Below are positions 37,964 through 46,045 of a stretch of 64,000 bases of DNA, in pieces. The notes under the pieces are model-generated. The model was given only the letters and a program-made list of their open reading frames with translations. It was not told the DNA's origin and searched no databases. The first letter of the stretch is position 1. The number at the start of each line of letters is the position of its first letter. Location of the stretch: contig NZ_PTXL01000002.1 of the NCBI RefSeq assembly GCF_004343775.1, forward strand, positions 496,001 to 560,000, in the 5' to 3' direction. Made by a program: the position numbers and the translations under genes. The stretch is from Burkholderia sp. SRS-46 (GTDB lineage: Bacteria; Pseudomonadota; Gammaproteobacteria; Burkholderiales; Burkholderiaceae).

Positions 37964-39354
37964 TCGCCCGCGCCCTGCCCCGCACGCTGCGCGCGCGCCT
38001 GACGCTGCTGATCGTGCTGTCGACGTCGGCGGTGCTCGCGCTGAGCGGGTTCGCGCTGTACCGTGCGCTGTACAACCGGATCGAAAGTTCGTCCGCGCAG
38101 GAAATGGCCGTCACGATGGCCGCGCTGCAGGCGCACCTGACGGACCTCCGCTCCGCCGACGAGGTGCCGCGCCACGCCGGCATCTGGATCGACCAGTTGC
38201 ACGGCCACCAGAACATGGATCTCGCGATGTACGACGCGGCCGGCACGCTGCTGCTGGCCACGTCCGGCTACGTGCCCGGCACGCGCGCGCAAGGCGAGCC
38301 GGCCTCGCAGACGCCCGTTGCGATCGTGCTGCCGGATTCGACGCTGCACTACCTGGTCGCGATCGCGCCGCTCAACGGGCCCGGCGGCCCGTACGTGCGC
38401 GTCGTGATCCAGCGCGACGCGAAAAGCGATCGCGCGTTGCTGCAGGCGTACGCGTCGACGATCATCGTGATCCAGGTGTTCGGCGTGCTGCTCGCCGCCG
38501 CGCTCGCATACGGCATCGCGATGCTGGGGCTGAGCCCGCTGCGGCGGCTCGTGCGGCGCGCGGAGGAGATGTCGACGAGCCGCCTCGCGCAACCGCTGCA
38601 AGGCCTCGATACGGCCGGCGAACTGAAGGAGCTGGAGCATGCGTTCAACGGCATGCTCGCGCGGCTCGACGAGTCGTTTACGCGGCTGAGCCAGTTCTCG
38701 TCGAATCTCGCGCACGACATGCGCACCCCGCTCACGAACCTGATTGCCGAGGCGCAGGTGGCGCTGTCCCGGCCGCGCAGCGCCGACGAATATCGCGAAG
38801 TGATCGAGTCCGCGATCGACGAATACCGGCGGCTGTCGCGCATGATCGAGGACATGCTGTTCCTCGCGCGCGCGGACAACGCGGAAAGCCATCTGGCGAT
38901 CCGCACGCTCGACGCGTTCGACGAAGCCGAACGCGTCGCCGGCTACTACGAGCCGATGGCGGACGATGCGGGGGTCACGATCCGGGTCGACGGCACGGGC
39001 ACCGTACGCGCCGACGTGCTGCTGTTCCAGCGCGCGCTCAGCAACCTGCTCAGCAATGCGATCGCGCATGCGCCGCGCGACACCACGATCCGCATCGATT
39101 GCACGCAGACGGACGATGCGACCACGATCACCGTATCGGACGCGGGGCCCGGCATCGCCGAATCGCACCGCGAACGGATCTTCGAGCGCTTCTACCGGGT
39201 CGATCCGGCGCGGCACAACTCGGCGTCGGGCACCGGCCTCGGCCTCGCGATCGTCAGGTCGATCATGCAGAGCCACGGCGGCGACTGCGGCGTCGACAGC
39301 GAGCCGCACGTGCGCACCGCGTTCTGGCTGCGGTTTCCGGCAGGCGCCCGCTGA
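37960..39354 (+). CDS. czcS: heavy-metal sensor histidine kinase, CzcS/CusS-like
   Basis: This 464-residue kinase has helix 1 at about 15-35, a periplasmic sensor domain at about 36-165, helix 2 at about 168-190, a HAMP linker and the HisKA domain with His252 ([15 protein letters not shown]). The ATPase domain has N ([10 protein letters not shown]), G1 (DAGPGI) and G2 (GTGLGLAIV) boxes. [15 protein letters not shown] is typical of the heavy-metal sensor group. Its ATG overlaps the response-regulator stop. It should sense periplasmic metal and phosphorylate the regulator. Confidence 0.9.
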   Translation: MIARALPRTLRARLTLLIVLSTSAVLALSGFALYRALYNRIESSSAQEMAVTMAALQAHLTDLRSADEVPRHAGIWIDQLHGHQNMDLAMYDAAGTLLLATSGYVPGTRAQGEPASQTPVAIVLPDSTLHYLVAIAPLNGPGGPYVRVVIQRDAKSDRALLQAYASTIIVIQVFGVLLAAALAYGIAMLGLSPLRRLVRRAEEMSTSRLAQPLQGLDTAGELKELEHAFNGMLARLDESFTRLSQFSSNLAHDMRTPLTNLIAEAQVALSRPRSADEYREVIESAIDEYRRLSRMIEDMLFLARADNAESHLAIRTLDAFDEAERVAGYYEPMADDAGVTIRVDGTGTVRADVLLFQRALSNLLSNAIAHAPRDTTIRIDCTQTDDATTITVSDAGPGIAESHRERIFERFYRVDPARHNSASGTGLGLAIVRSIMQSHGGDCGVDSEPHVRTAFWLRFPAGAR

Positions 39355-39384
39355 GCGGGCGGGCCGCCGCGCGGCAACGACGTC

Positions 39385-39413
39385 GCGGCGGAGCGCTCGA
39401 GCGCATCCGCCGC
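39385..39413. terminator. stem-loop between convergent genes
   Basis: An 8-bp arm (39385-39392 with 39406-39413) plus an inner GCGCT/AGCGC stem with one bulged base lies between the kinase stop and the DUF4148 gene stop. There is no T run, so a two-way terminator is likely but unproven. Confidence 0.4.
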
Positions 39414-39427
39414 GCGTGGCACCGGGC

Positions 39428-39703
39428 TCAGCGTGTCGCGAGACGGTTGTCGTGCGTGTCCATGCCCGGCGCTTTCTCGTTCCCGTGGACGGATACCCCG
39501 TGCAGCACCTTGTTGCGGTCGACCTGCTGCGGGCCGGGCGGATAGTCGTGCTTGTTGGCCGGGATCGTGCCGTCGTGCTGCGCCTGCACGAGTTCCTGGC
39601 GCACGTCGGCGCGCGACTTGCCCTGCGCGAATGCGCTCGGTGCGAGGCCACCCGCGGCGAGGATCGCGACGGCGAGACAGGTCGACAGTTTTGCAACGTT
39701 CAT
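39428..39703 (-). CDS. DUF4148 small exported protein
   Basis: This 91-residue protein has a signal peptide cleaved near SAFAQ (about 27) and a mature part KSRADVRQELVQAQHDGTIP that matches DUF4148, a family abundant in Burkholderia and Ralstonia. It starts at ATG 39703 with AAGGAG upstream. Its function is unknown. It follows the metal two-component system convergently, and its promoter side carries the TGAC-N6-GTCA box at 39788-39801, so it may be metal-induced. Confidence 0.82.
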   Translation of the reverse strand: MNVAKLSTCLAVAILAAGGLAPSAFAQGKSRADVRQELVQAQHDGTIPANKHDYPPGPQQVDRNKVLHGVSVHGNEKAPGMDTHDNRLATR

Positions 39704-39787
39704 CGTGAGAGCTCCTTGTGTAGTGACTGCCGGTCGGCAGGAGCTTCCAGTCTCGGTCAACGGCGGTGCGCTGCCGTGAGCACGGGA

Positions 39788-39801
39788 TGACAAATCCGTC
39801 A
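39788..39801. promoter_or_regulatory. metal response-regulator box, DUF4148 side
   Basis: TGACAAATCCGTCA has the same TGAC-N6-GTCA form as the box before czcC. It lies 85 bases upstream of the DUF4148 start on the minus strand. A matching -10 element is not obvious at the spacing seen for the other two boxes. Confidence 0.5.
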
Positions 39802-39831
39802 TCGACGGCACGCGGCCGCCATGCGCGCACA

Positions 39832-39884
39832 TGACGGAATTGTCATGCGTCGATCACGGTGGCAATGCGGCCGCTGCCTATGAT
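39832..39884 (+). promoter_or_regulatory. metal response-regulator box and -10 element, lipoprotein side
   Basis: TGACGGAATTGTCA at 39832-39845 differs from the czcC box by a single base. It is followed after 33 bases by TATGAT (39879-39884). The same box-to-(-10) distance occurs upstream of czcC, which supports a shared activator acting at both promoters. Confidence 0.6.
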
Positions 39885-39960
39885 CGCTGCCTGAGTGGCC
39901 CGCTTCGGGCCCTCGACCACGCGACGCGCACGGGCGGCGAGTAGCCCGGCAGCGCCTTGT

Positions 39961-39992
39961 CCCGGACACCTTGGGTGTCCGGGGCTCTTTTC
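39961..39992 (+). terminator. intrinsic-terminator-like hairpin in a leader region
   Basis: CCCGGACACC (39961-39970) pairs perfectly with GGTGTCCGGG (39974-39983) around a 3-base loop and is followed by GCTCTTTTCCC. It lies downstream of the promoter candidate at 39879 and 30 bases before the small lipoprotein gene. It could end a short RNA of about 100 bases or act as an attenuator. Confidence 0.55.
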
Positions 39993-40021
39993 CCTTCCAT
40001 GCCGAACGGACCACCCGGACC

Positions 40022-40222
40022 TTGAAAGCACGCCTCGTCACCTTCGCCCTTCCGTTCCTGCTCGCCGGCTGCGCGCTGGGCAATGCAGACCCGGCCGCAT
40101 CGCCGGACCCGCCGCGCGTCACGCGCCCGTCGAGCAGCGAGCTGGTCGACTATGCGGGGCATCCGTGCGGCAACCCGAACCTGTACGTCAAGACGCATCC
40201 TTGCGTTTTTCCGAAGCGATAG
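40022..40222 (+). CDS. small lipoprotein of unknown function
   Basis: This gene encodes about 66 residues if translation starts at TTG 40022, giving a short basic start and a clear lipobox (FLLAGC, Cys about 17). An in-frame start further upstream at 39971 lies inside the terminator-like hairpin and is less likely. The mature part is Pro/Ser-rich and ends HPCGNPNLYVKTHPCVFPKR, with two Cys that could bond or bind metal. I do not recognise the family. Position after the metal-box promoter suggests a role in metal stress. The start is uncertain. Confidence 0.6.
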   Translation: MKARLVTFALPFLLAGCALGNADPAASPDPPRVTRPSSSELVDYAGHPCGNPNLYVKTHPCVFPKR

Positions 40223-40294
40223 GGGGAACACGGCACGCGGTCCGCCTACAATCGACGTGGTGCGAATTGCCCACGCGACCTCGAGGAGCCGCCC

Positions 40295-40762
40295 ATGCCC
40301 AGGATCGACATCGCCCACGTCCCCGCGCGCAAAGGCACGGGTTATCCGTCGCCGTTCGCTGCGCCCTGCGCCGAGCGCATCCGCCAGCGGCTCGGCGATG
40401 CCGGCGGGCTCGCCGACTTCGGCGTCAACCTGATGCGCCTGCCGCCCGGCAACTGGTCGAGCCAGCGCCACTGGCATTCGGCCGAAGATGAATTCGTCTT
40501 TGTCGTCGAAGGCGAACTGACGCTGATCGAAGACGGCGGCGAAACGGTGCTGCGCGCCGGCGACTGCGCGGCCTTCCCGAAAAACAGCGGCAACGGCCAT
40601 CATCTGGTCAACCGGTCGGCGGCGACGGCCGTCTATCTCGAAGTCGGCTCGCGCTCGCCCGCCGACGTCATCACCTGCTCCGACATCGACATGATGAGCC
40701 CCAGCGCCGACGGCCGCTTCCTGCACAAGGACGGCACGCCGTATCCGGCGTCCGGCGCGTGA
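40295..40762 (+). CDS. cupin-domain protein
   Basis: This 155-residue protein has a single cupin fold at about 40-120. The first motif reads SSQRHWHSAEDEFVFVVEGELTL (His, His, Glu metal ligands) and the second LRAGDCAAFPKNSGNGHHLVN (His ligand). The flanking sequences resemble Burkholderia cupins of unknown substrate. It starts at ATG 40295 with GAGGAG upstream and seems to be a single-gene unit. Confidence 0.85.
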   Translation: MPRIDIAHVPARKGTGYPSPFAAPCAERIRQRLGDAGGLADFGVNLMRLPPGNWSSQRHWHSAEDEFVFVVEGELTLIEDGGETVLRAGDCAAFPKNSGNGHHLVNRSAATAVYLEVGSRSPADVITCSDIDMMSPSADGRFLHKDGTPYPASGA

Positions 40763-40869
40763 CGGAGCGCACCCGGAGCAGGTGCGCCGCACCGGGTGCC
40801 GATGTGCGTGTCGTCCCCCGTCGGGCCCCGATTTCGACGCTCCGGCGGGGTGTCGGCGGCGTCTTCCCG

Positions 40870-40875
40870 TAAAAT
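40870..40875 (+). promoter_or_regulatory. -10 element candidate for the NCS2 permease
   Basis: TAAAAT lies 34 bases before the permease start in a GC-rich gap. No clear -35 sequence is visible at 17 bases upstream. The call is tentative. Confidence 0.3.
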
Positions 40876-40908
40876 TCCGCACTTTCCATCTCCAGCGGCC
40901 CTTTCGCC

Positions 40909-42297
40909 ATGCAACCCGCCTCCGCCACCCAACCCGCCGCCCACGGCGCCGACGACGCTGAAACCGCCCGCGACCTCGTCTACGGCCCCGACGACCGGCC
41001 CGCGCCGATGGTCGCCTTCGTCGCGGCCCTGCAGCACCTGCTGGCGATCCTGGTGCCGATCGTCACGCCCGGCCTGCTGATCTGCCAGGCGCTGGGCGTG
41101 CCCAGCCGCGATACCACGCTGATCGTGTCGATGTCGCTGGTGATCTCCGGCATTGCCACGTTCGTCCAGTGCCGCCGCTTCGGCCCGCTGGGCGCAGGCC
41201 TGCTGATCGTCCAGGGCACCAGCTTCAACTTCGTCGGCCCGCTGATCGCCGGCGGCAGCCTGATGGTCAAGCAGGGCACCCCGGTCGAGACCGTGATGGC
41301 CGCGATCTTCGGCGTCGTGATCGCCGGCTCGTTCGTCGAGATGGGCGTGTCCCGCGTCCTGCCGTTCGTCAAGCGGCTCATCACCCCGCTCGTCACCGGC
41401 ATCGTGGTGCTGCTGATCGGCCTCACCCTCATCAAGGTCGGCCTCGTCAGCATGGGCGGCGGATACGGTGCGATGGCCAAGGGCAACTTCGCGAGCGTCG
41501 AGAACCTCACGCTGTCCGGCCTGGTGCTCGGCACGATCATCCTGCTGAACCGCGTGCCGATCGTGTGGGTGCGCAGCACCGCGCTCGTCATCGCGCTGGC
41601 GATCGGCTACCTCGCGGCCGCTTTCCTGGGCCGCCTGGATTTCACCGGCGCGCGCGAAGCCGCGCTGTTCCAGATCCCGACGCCGCTGCACTTCGGCATC
41701 GGCTTCTCGTGGTCGCTGTTCGTGCCGATGCTGATCATCTACCTGGTCACGTCACTGGAGGCGATCGGCGACGTCACCGCGACCAGCAAGATCTCGAAGC
41801 AGCCGGTCGAGGGGCCGCTGTGGATGCAGCGCATCAAGGGCGGCGTGCTGGTCAACGGCGCCAACTCGCTGCTGGCCGGCGTGTTCAACACTTTCCCGAG
41901 CTCCGTGTTCGCGCAGAACAACGGCGTGATCCAGCTCACCGGCATCGCGAGCCGCCACGTCGGCCTCTGGATCGCGGGCATGCTCGTCGTGCTGGGCCTG
42001 TTCCCGCCGGTCGCCGGCGTGCTGCAGGCCGTGCCCGAGCCCGTGCTGGGCGGCGCCGCGATGGTGATGTTCGGCGCGGTGGCCGCGTCCGGTATCAACA
42101 TCCTCGCCGGCATCCGGCTGGATCGCCGCGCGCTGCTGATCATCGCCGTTTCGCTGGCGCTGGGCCTCGGCGTGTCGCAGGTGCCGGACATCCTCACCCA
42201 CCTGCCGCACGCACTCAAGAACGTGCTGGAATCGGGCGTCGCGACGGGCGGCATCTGCGCGCTGGTGATGAACTGGTTCCTGCCGGAAAAGCATTGA
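40909..42297 (+). CDS. NCS2-family xanthine/uracil permease
   Basis: This 462-residue inner-membrane nucleobase:cation symporter has about 12-14 helices. Landmarks are VAFVAALQHLLAILVPIVTPGLL (about 35-57), IQGTSFNFVGPLIAGG, TSLEAIGDVTATSKIS (about 280-295) and VFNTFPSSVFAQNNGVIQLTGIASR (the NAT signature region). These resemble the XanP/xanthine branch more than UraA. It probably imports xanthine or a related purine with protons. It has no purine genes beside it. Confidence 0.85.
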   Translation: MQPASATQPAAHGADDAETARDLVYGPDDRPAPMVAFVAALQHLLAILVPIVTPGLLICQALGVPSRDTTLIVSMSLVISGIATFVQCRRFGPLGAGLLIVQGTSFNFVGPLIAGGSLMVKQGTPVETVMAAIFGVVIAGSFVEMGVSRVLPFVKRLITPLVTGIVVLLIGLTLIKVGLVSMGGGYGAMAKGNFASVENLTLSGLVLGTIILLNRVPIVWVRSTALVIALAIGYLAAAFLGRLDFTGAREAALFQIPTPLHFGIGFSWSLFVPMLIIYLVTSLEAIGDVTATSKISKQPVEGPLWMQRIKGGVLVNGANSLLAGVFNTFPSSVFAQNNGVIQLTGIASRHVGLWIAGMLVVLGLFPPVAGVLQAVPEPVLGGAAMVMFGAVAASGINILAGIRLDRRALLIIAVSLALGLGVSQVPDILTHLPHALKNVLESGVATGGICALVMNWFLPEKH

Positions 42298-42333
42298 GGC
42301 AGTCGCGGCGCGGCATCGGCGCGGAGAATCAGG

Positions 42334-42798
42334 TCAGATCGTGATCCGCAGGATCGGAAAGAACCTTCCGGGGATGACGGCCGATTCCTTCTCGCCGATC
42401 TTTTCTGCGCCGAGCGCCAGATAGAACGGCATCGCATGGGGATCGGCCTCAATCACGAAATGCCGGATGCCCCGTTCGGCAGCTTCTTTCCGGAGCGCCG
42501 TCCAGAGCGCGCGGGCGACGCCCCGTCCCATATGATCGGGATCCACGAATAGCCAGCCCGGCGTCGGTCGATCCGACTCCACGGCCGCCCTGACCCAGAA
42601 CCCGATGATGGCCCCGTCGGCTTCTGCAACGCAGCCCATCGCGCTTTCGAGCCTCTCGGGCGTGATCGTCAGGTCGGCTCGCCACAGGTCCAGCCAATCC
42701 TTCGGGTAGCCCCAGTGGGATTTCGAGAGAAATGCCAGCTTCGAAAGCTGATCCGCGTCAGAAGGATCGGCAGCGCGGATGATGAAGGGGTTATGCAT
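42334..42798 (-). CDS. GNAT-family N-acetyltransferase
   Basis: This 154-residue acetyltransferase takes acetyl-CoA; its acceptor is unknown. The fold is seen from IRAADPSDADQLSKLAF to LGAEKIGEKESAVIPGR. The acetyl-CoA-binding motif A is LFVDPDHMGRGVARALWTAL (about 85-104), and FVIEADPHAMPFYLALGAEKIG follows. I chose ATG 42798; the frame running to 43002 is non-coding in style. It lies downstream of the GH92 genes on the same strand but is separated from them by a strong stem-loop. Confidence 0.85.
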   Translation of the reverse strand: MHNPFIIRAADPSDADQLSKLAFLSKSHWGYPKDWLDLWRADLTITPERLESAMGCVAEADGAIIGFWVRAAVESDRPTPGWLFVDPDHMGRGVARALWTALRKEAAERGIRHFVIEADPHAMPFYLALGAEKIGEKESAVIPGRFFPILRITI

Positions 42799-42897
42799 GG
42801 CGTCTTCTTTCTCCGTCGCGGCCTTCGCAAGATGACGGTGCCGCCCCGAACCCATTTCCGGACCGCCCGCATGTCCGAACGCACCGGGACAACACGA

Positions 42898-42929
42898 GGC
42901 GACCGGGAGACCACTGCCTCCCGGTCGCC
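42898..42929 (-). terminator. strong stem-loop after the GH92 gene pair
   Basis: A perfect 12-bp arm (42898-42909 with 42918-42929) encloses an 8-base loop, 50 bases beyond the stop of the downstream GH92 gene. On the minus strand it is followed by TCGTGTTGT, only weakly T-rich. It is the likely end of the GH92 transcript. Confidence 0.6.
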
Positions 42930-42979
42930 CCGTTTCAGTCCGGATGAACCGCCGCGACGCGCAAATCGCAACGTCGCGG

Positions 42980-45976
42980 TCAGCCGCCCACGGCCATCGC
43001 AAACACGTGCTGACGCCCGCTGCTGACCTGATACGGGAACGTGACGCTCTTCACGGCCCGGGCCGGATCGATCGCCTGCGTCCACTGGAACACCTTGGCC
43101 GAGACGTTGTCCGCGCTGCCATCCATCTGCACGCGCGTCGGCGTCGACAGCGCAACCGTGTTGTAGGCGCCCGGCTGCCTGCTGCCGCCGTTCAGCGTCC
43201 AGTCGTCGAAGGTCAGATCGACTGCCGCCTGCGTACCGTCGACATAGGTGACGATCAGCTTGCCGGTGGACGGGCCATTCGTCGCGCTGCCGAGCAGCGA
43301 CAGCGACCTGCCGCGCAGCGGTGTCGAAAACGTGATCGTCTGCCCCTGGACGACCATGTTGTCCAGCCCCATCCTGCCGTCCGGCCAGGCGAACGTCAGA
43401 CCGTTGAACGCGAGTTGCGCGCCCGGCGCCGCGCCGGCTGCGGCGAGCGCCTCCCGCGAATATCGCCATCCCGATCCGTCGAACGTATAGCCTTCGGCGG
43501 CGAGGTCCGGCCTCGAACCGTTCGCGCCGACGCCGGTGTTGTTGAGCGCATCGGCGATGCCGGCGAATCCGTCGAGGCCATAGGACGGCAATTTCCCGGC
43601 GGCGGACGCGCCCCATTTCGACGGTTCGCCGCCCATCGCGAGATCGAGTCTCGCCACCGTGCGAAGATCGTCCTGCAGCCATACCCACGGCGCGTCGAGC
43701 GCGGCGCCGTTGAGCGAAGCGCTCTGGATATAGCGCGAGTCGGGGCCGTTTCCGGTCGCGCTGATGACCAGTTGCTTCGTGCCGTCCGCCCATCGAACGA
43801 CGGCCTTTGGAAACACCGGCGCGTGCAATGCGAGCCCGCCGACGGACGGAATGGCCGGGTACGCGCCGAGCGCGGCCCACACGTACCACGACGAGACCGC
43901 GCCGAGATCGTCGTTGCCGGGCAGCCCGCCGGGGCCATCGCTGAATACGGCGGCGATGTTCTCGCCCGGATTGCCGTTGACGATGTCGCGCACCACCTTC
44001 TGCGTGCGCCACGGCGCGCCGGCCCAGTTGTAGTGCCACGGCGACGCGAAGCTTGGCTCGTTGCCGATGTAGAAATTCGGCGGCGACATGCCGGCGTTCA
44101 GGTTGGAAAAATACGCGTCCAGCCGCTTCACGACGGCGTCGTTGCCACCCATCAGCGCGTACAGTTCGCGCGTGTCGTGCAGCGTCATCCACGTATATTG
44201 CTCGGCGTTGCCCTCGACCATGTCCTGGTTCGCAATCGGCGCAAGCTTCCAGCTGCCGTCGTCGAAGCGCGGCAGGATCTGCTTCTGCTGCGCATTGAAC
44301 ATGTTCTTCCACTGCGCGGCGCGCGCGAGGAACTGACGATAGGCCGGTTCGTTGCCGAGCGATTTCGCGAACGACGCGATCGCAAAGTCGACGGCGCTGA
44401 ATTCGGGCGTCAGCGAGCCGGCCCACCACCCTCGGCTGAGCGACACGAAACCGCGCGTCAGGTGATCGCTCATCCGGTCGTCGCCGTCGCGCGGAATCGT
44501 GTTGCCGCAGCGAACCACGCGCTTGTTGCCGGCCAGCCGCATGTACTTCAGTGCGCCCGCGGTATCGAAGGCCGTGGCGCCGAACGCATAGCCGCCGACG
44601 ATGACGGGCACGCCGGAGTCGCCCGGCATGATGCCCTGGTCGACGTTGATCGGCGACCAGCGCGGAATCGCGCCGCACTGGTCGGCGTCGGTCACGAGCG
44701 ACTGCAGCATGTCGCTGGTCTCGTGCGGGAACAGCATGCCGAGCAGCGGCATCAGGCTTCGATAGGTGTCCCAGTTCGAATAGTTCACGTATTGCGTGCG
44801 GCCGCTCTCGACCCGGTGAACCTTCCTGTCGAAGCCGATGTAGTCGCCGGTGACGTCGCTGTTGACGTTCGGCGACAGCATCGAGTGATACAGCGCCGTA
44901 TAGAACTTGCGCTTGTCGACGAGCGATCCGCCGTCCACCTGGATCGTATTCAGCCGATCGTTCCATGTGTCGTCGGCGGCCTTGCGCACGGCGTCGAAAT
45001 CCCAGTGGGTCGCGGGGTTCTCCGCATCCAGGTTCCGCTTCGCGTTGTCGATGCTGACATACGACAACGCCACCTTCATCTGGATCGGCGCGTTTGTCGC
45101 GGCAAAGCGCACTTTCGCGTTGCCGTTGCCGAGGTCGGTCGCCGTCTTGTCGATGTTGCGGTCGAACCGAATGTAGAAATAGACCGTGTAGTTCGGCGCG
45201 CCGCAGAAGCCGCCTCCCACCGTCGAGCCCTGCAGCGCATCGTTGGCCGCATAGCCGATGCTGCCCGCCGTCGACGCCTTGGTGTTCGTGCGCGTGGCGT
45301 CGATCACGAGCGCAGGCGCCCGCGCGCTGTCGGGAAAGGTGAAGCGCGCGAAGCCGGTGCGTGTCGTCGCGGTCAGTTCCACCTTGATGCCGTCGTTCAG
45401 CGCGACGCGGTAGTAGCCCGGCGTCGCGGTTTCGTTCTCGTGCCTGAAGTTCGGCACCGGCTTGACGAGGTTCGATGCGACGGTGGCCGGATCGAGCGCC
45501 GGCATCACCGGGAGTTCGCCGGAATTGCCGTCGCAGCCCGCGCCGCTCATCTGCGTGAGCGGGAAGCCGATGATCGTGTTCTCCGTATAGACATAGCCGA
45601 CCGGCGTGTCCTTCCCGCCGCCGGGCTTGATGCTGGGCGTCATCGGCGTCCACTGCACCATGCCGAACGGCGTGGTGGCGCCGGGGAACGTGCCGCCACG
45701 CTCGCCGGCCGGCACCGGGTCGGTCGCGCGGACACTGGCGTTGGCCGTGCCGACGAACGGATTGACGTACTGGGTCAGCGACGCCCGCGTGTACGATTCC
45801 TCGGGGACGGCGGTCGTGTCGGCCGACTGGCCGATCGGGCTGCCCGTCGCGGGCCGCGCGGCATCCACGGCCGACGACGAGACCCTGGACGACGACATGC
45901 CGTCATCCCCATTGCAGCCGACGAGCAGCACACTCGCCAGGAGTGCAGTCAATACGGCGTTGTATCGTCTTTTCAT
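42980..45976 (-). CDS. GH92 alpha-mannosidase-type lipoprotein with extra C-terminal module
   Basis: This 998-residue protein has a lipoprotein signal (VLLVGC, Cys about 21) and then the glycoside hydrolase family 92 fold. Family landmarks include YVNPFVGTAN, GGTFPGATTPFGMVQWTP, HRVESGRTQYVNYSNWDTYRS and GLPGNDDLGAVSSWYVWAALGAYP. GNDDxG holds the catalytic Asp of this Ca-dependent exo-alpha-mannosidase family. The last 150-180 residues form a separate beta-rich module, absent from the tandem paralogue, that may bind carbohydrate. It starts at ATG 45976 with AAGGAGG upstream, 69 bases after the other GH92 gene. It acts outside the inner membrane on mannose-containing glycans. Confidence 0.87.
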   Translation of the reverse strand: MKRRYNAVLTALLASVLLVGCNGDDGMSSSRVSSSAVDAARPATGSPIGQSADTTAVPEESYTRASLTQYVNPFVGTANASVRATDPVPAGERGGTFPGATTPFGMVQWTPMTPSIKPGGGKDTPVGYVYTENTIIGFPLTQMSGAGCDGNSGELPVMPALDPATVASNLVKPVPNFRHENETATPGYYRVALNDGIKVELTATTRTGFARFTFPDSARAPALVIDATRTNTKASTAGSIGYAANDALQGSTVGGGFCGAPNYTVYFYIRFDRNIDKTATDLGNGNAKVRFAATNAPIQMKVALSYVSIDNAKRNLDAENPATHWDFDAVRKAADDTWNDRLNTIQVDGGSLVDKRKFYTALYHSMLSPNVNSDVTGDYIGFDRKVHRVESGRTQYVNYSNWDTYRSLMPLLGMLFPHETSDMLQSLVTDADQCGAIPRWSPINVDQGIMPGDSGVPVIVGGYAFGATAFDTAGALKYMRLAGNKRVVRCGNTIPRDGDDRMSDHLTRGFVSLSRGWWAGSLTPEFSAVDFAIASFAKSLGNEPAYRQFLARAAQWKNMFNAQQKQILPRFDDGSWKLAPIANQDMVEGNAEQYTWMTLHDTRELYALMGGNDAVVKRLDAYFSNLNAGMSPPNFYIGNEPSFASPWHYNWAGAPWRTQKVVRDIVNGNPGENIAAVFSDGPGGLPGNDDLGAVSSWYVWAALGAYPAIPSVGGLALHAPVFPKAVVRWADGTKQLVISATGNGPDSRYIQSASLNGAALDAPWVWLQDDLRTVARLDLAMGGEPSKWGASAAGKLPSYGLDGFAGIADALNNTGVGANGSRPDLAAEGYTFDGSGWRYSREALAAAGAAPGAQLAFNGLTFAWPDGRMGLDNMVVQGQTITFSTPLRGRSLSLLGSATNGPSTGKLIVTYVDGTQAAVDLTFDDWTLNGGSRQPGAYNTVALSTPTRVQMDGSADNVSAKVFQWTQAIDPARAVKSVTFPYQVSSGRQHVFAMAVGG

Positions 45977-46045
45977 GCCCCCTCCTTTGGTTTTGCAGTG
46001 GCGGAACCCGACCGCGTCGCACGGCAATCTCGACTTGCGACAGGA

